Source: Gemmatimonadota bacterium (GTDB lineage: Bacteria > Gemmatimonadota > Gemmatimonadetes > Longimicrobiales > Longimicrobiaceae). From it: DNA of 13,045 nucleotides. This document shows positions 12,947 to 13,045 of the stretch, one piece after another. The first letter of the stretch is position 1; each line of letters begins with the position of its first letter. The notes under the pieces are model-generated. The model made no database searches, was not told the DNA's origin, and worked only from the letters and a program-made list of their open reading frames with translations. The stretch spans positions 1-13,045 of the forward strand of contig JAHWJJ010000068.1 of the NCBI GenBank assembly GCA_019348475.1, given 5' to 3'. A program made the position numbers and the translations under genes.

Positions 12947-13045
12947 TCCCCGGCCGCCGCGACCGGCTATCCGCTCTGTTGTGCGAGCCGCCAGCCGGGG
13001 CGGCCTCTTACGGATCGCAATCGGGTGGATGATGTGCCCCGGCGG

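Noticed and set aside
12987..13004. Hairpin after the last exbD as a terminator
   Set aside because: Only a 6-bp stem with a short loop and no T-tract; too weak in this GC-rich sequence.
1..13045. CRISPR, tRNA, rRNA, transposase or defence system
   Set aside because: No spaced identical repeats, cloverleaf, rRNA-like stretch, or nuclease or transposase motif was found on either strand.

Overview
The window is very G+C-rich, with codon third positions dominated by G/C, and it carries bacterial housekeeping and envelope genes. The gaps between genes hold short C/G-tract hairpins and degenerate octamer repeats. Together with a TonB-ExbB-ExbD-ExbD cluster and an MCE/MlaD protein (a diderm envelope), this fits a Gemmatimonadota bacterium, possibly Longimicrobium-like. 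That placement is inference from style, not from a marker gene.

Layout. 1-693: 3' end of an MCE/MlaD-type lipid-transport protein, followed by octamer repeats and two perfect hairpins. 1158-3947: a tight three-gene run of aspartate kinase (lysC), aspartate-semialdehyde dehydrogenase (asd) and a Nudix hydrolase; asd and the Nudix gene overlap. 4295-4510: a small reverse-strand gene for a Met/Arg-rich protein, divergent from an AI-2E family membrane protein (4656-5921). 6052-6618: a secreted 3D-domain protein. 6761-7681: a metallo-beta-lactamase-fold hydrolase. 7682-8644: a long gap holding a relic of an HD-GYP phosphodiesterase. 8645-11289: tonB, exbB, exbD, exbD, closed by a strong intrinsic terminator. 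11502-11876: a collagen-like lipoprotein. 12074-12946: a second exbD-exbD pair without its own exbB.

How the genes work together. lysC and asd catalyse the first two steps from aspartate towards lysine, threonine, methionine and diaminopimelate. The exb/tonB genes encode the proton-driven motor that energises outer-membrane receptors. The second exbD pair mirrors the first in order and sequence type, and the two second members share a 59-bp identical stretch, so the block looks duplicated and partly homogenised. No receptor gene lies in the window.

I see no rRNA, tRNA, CRISPR array, transposase, phage gene or clear defence system. The most unusual items are the duplicated ExbD pair with a collagen-like lipoprotein between the two copies, the HD-GYP relic, and the family of intergenic hairpins and octamer repeats. 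I could not identify a wholly undescribed system.
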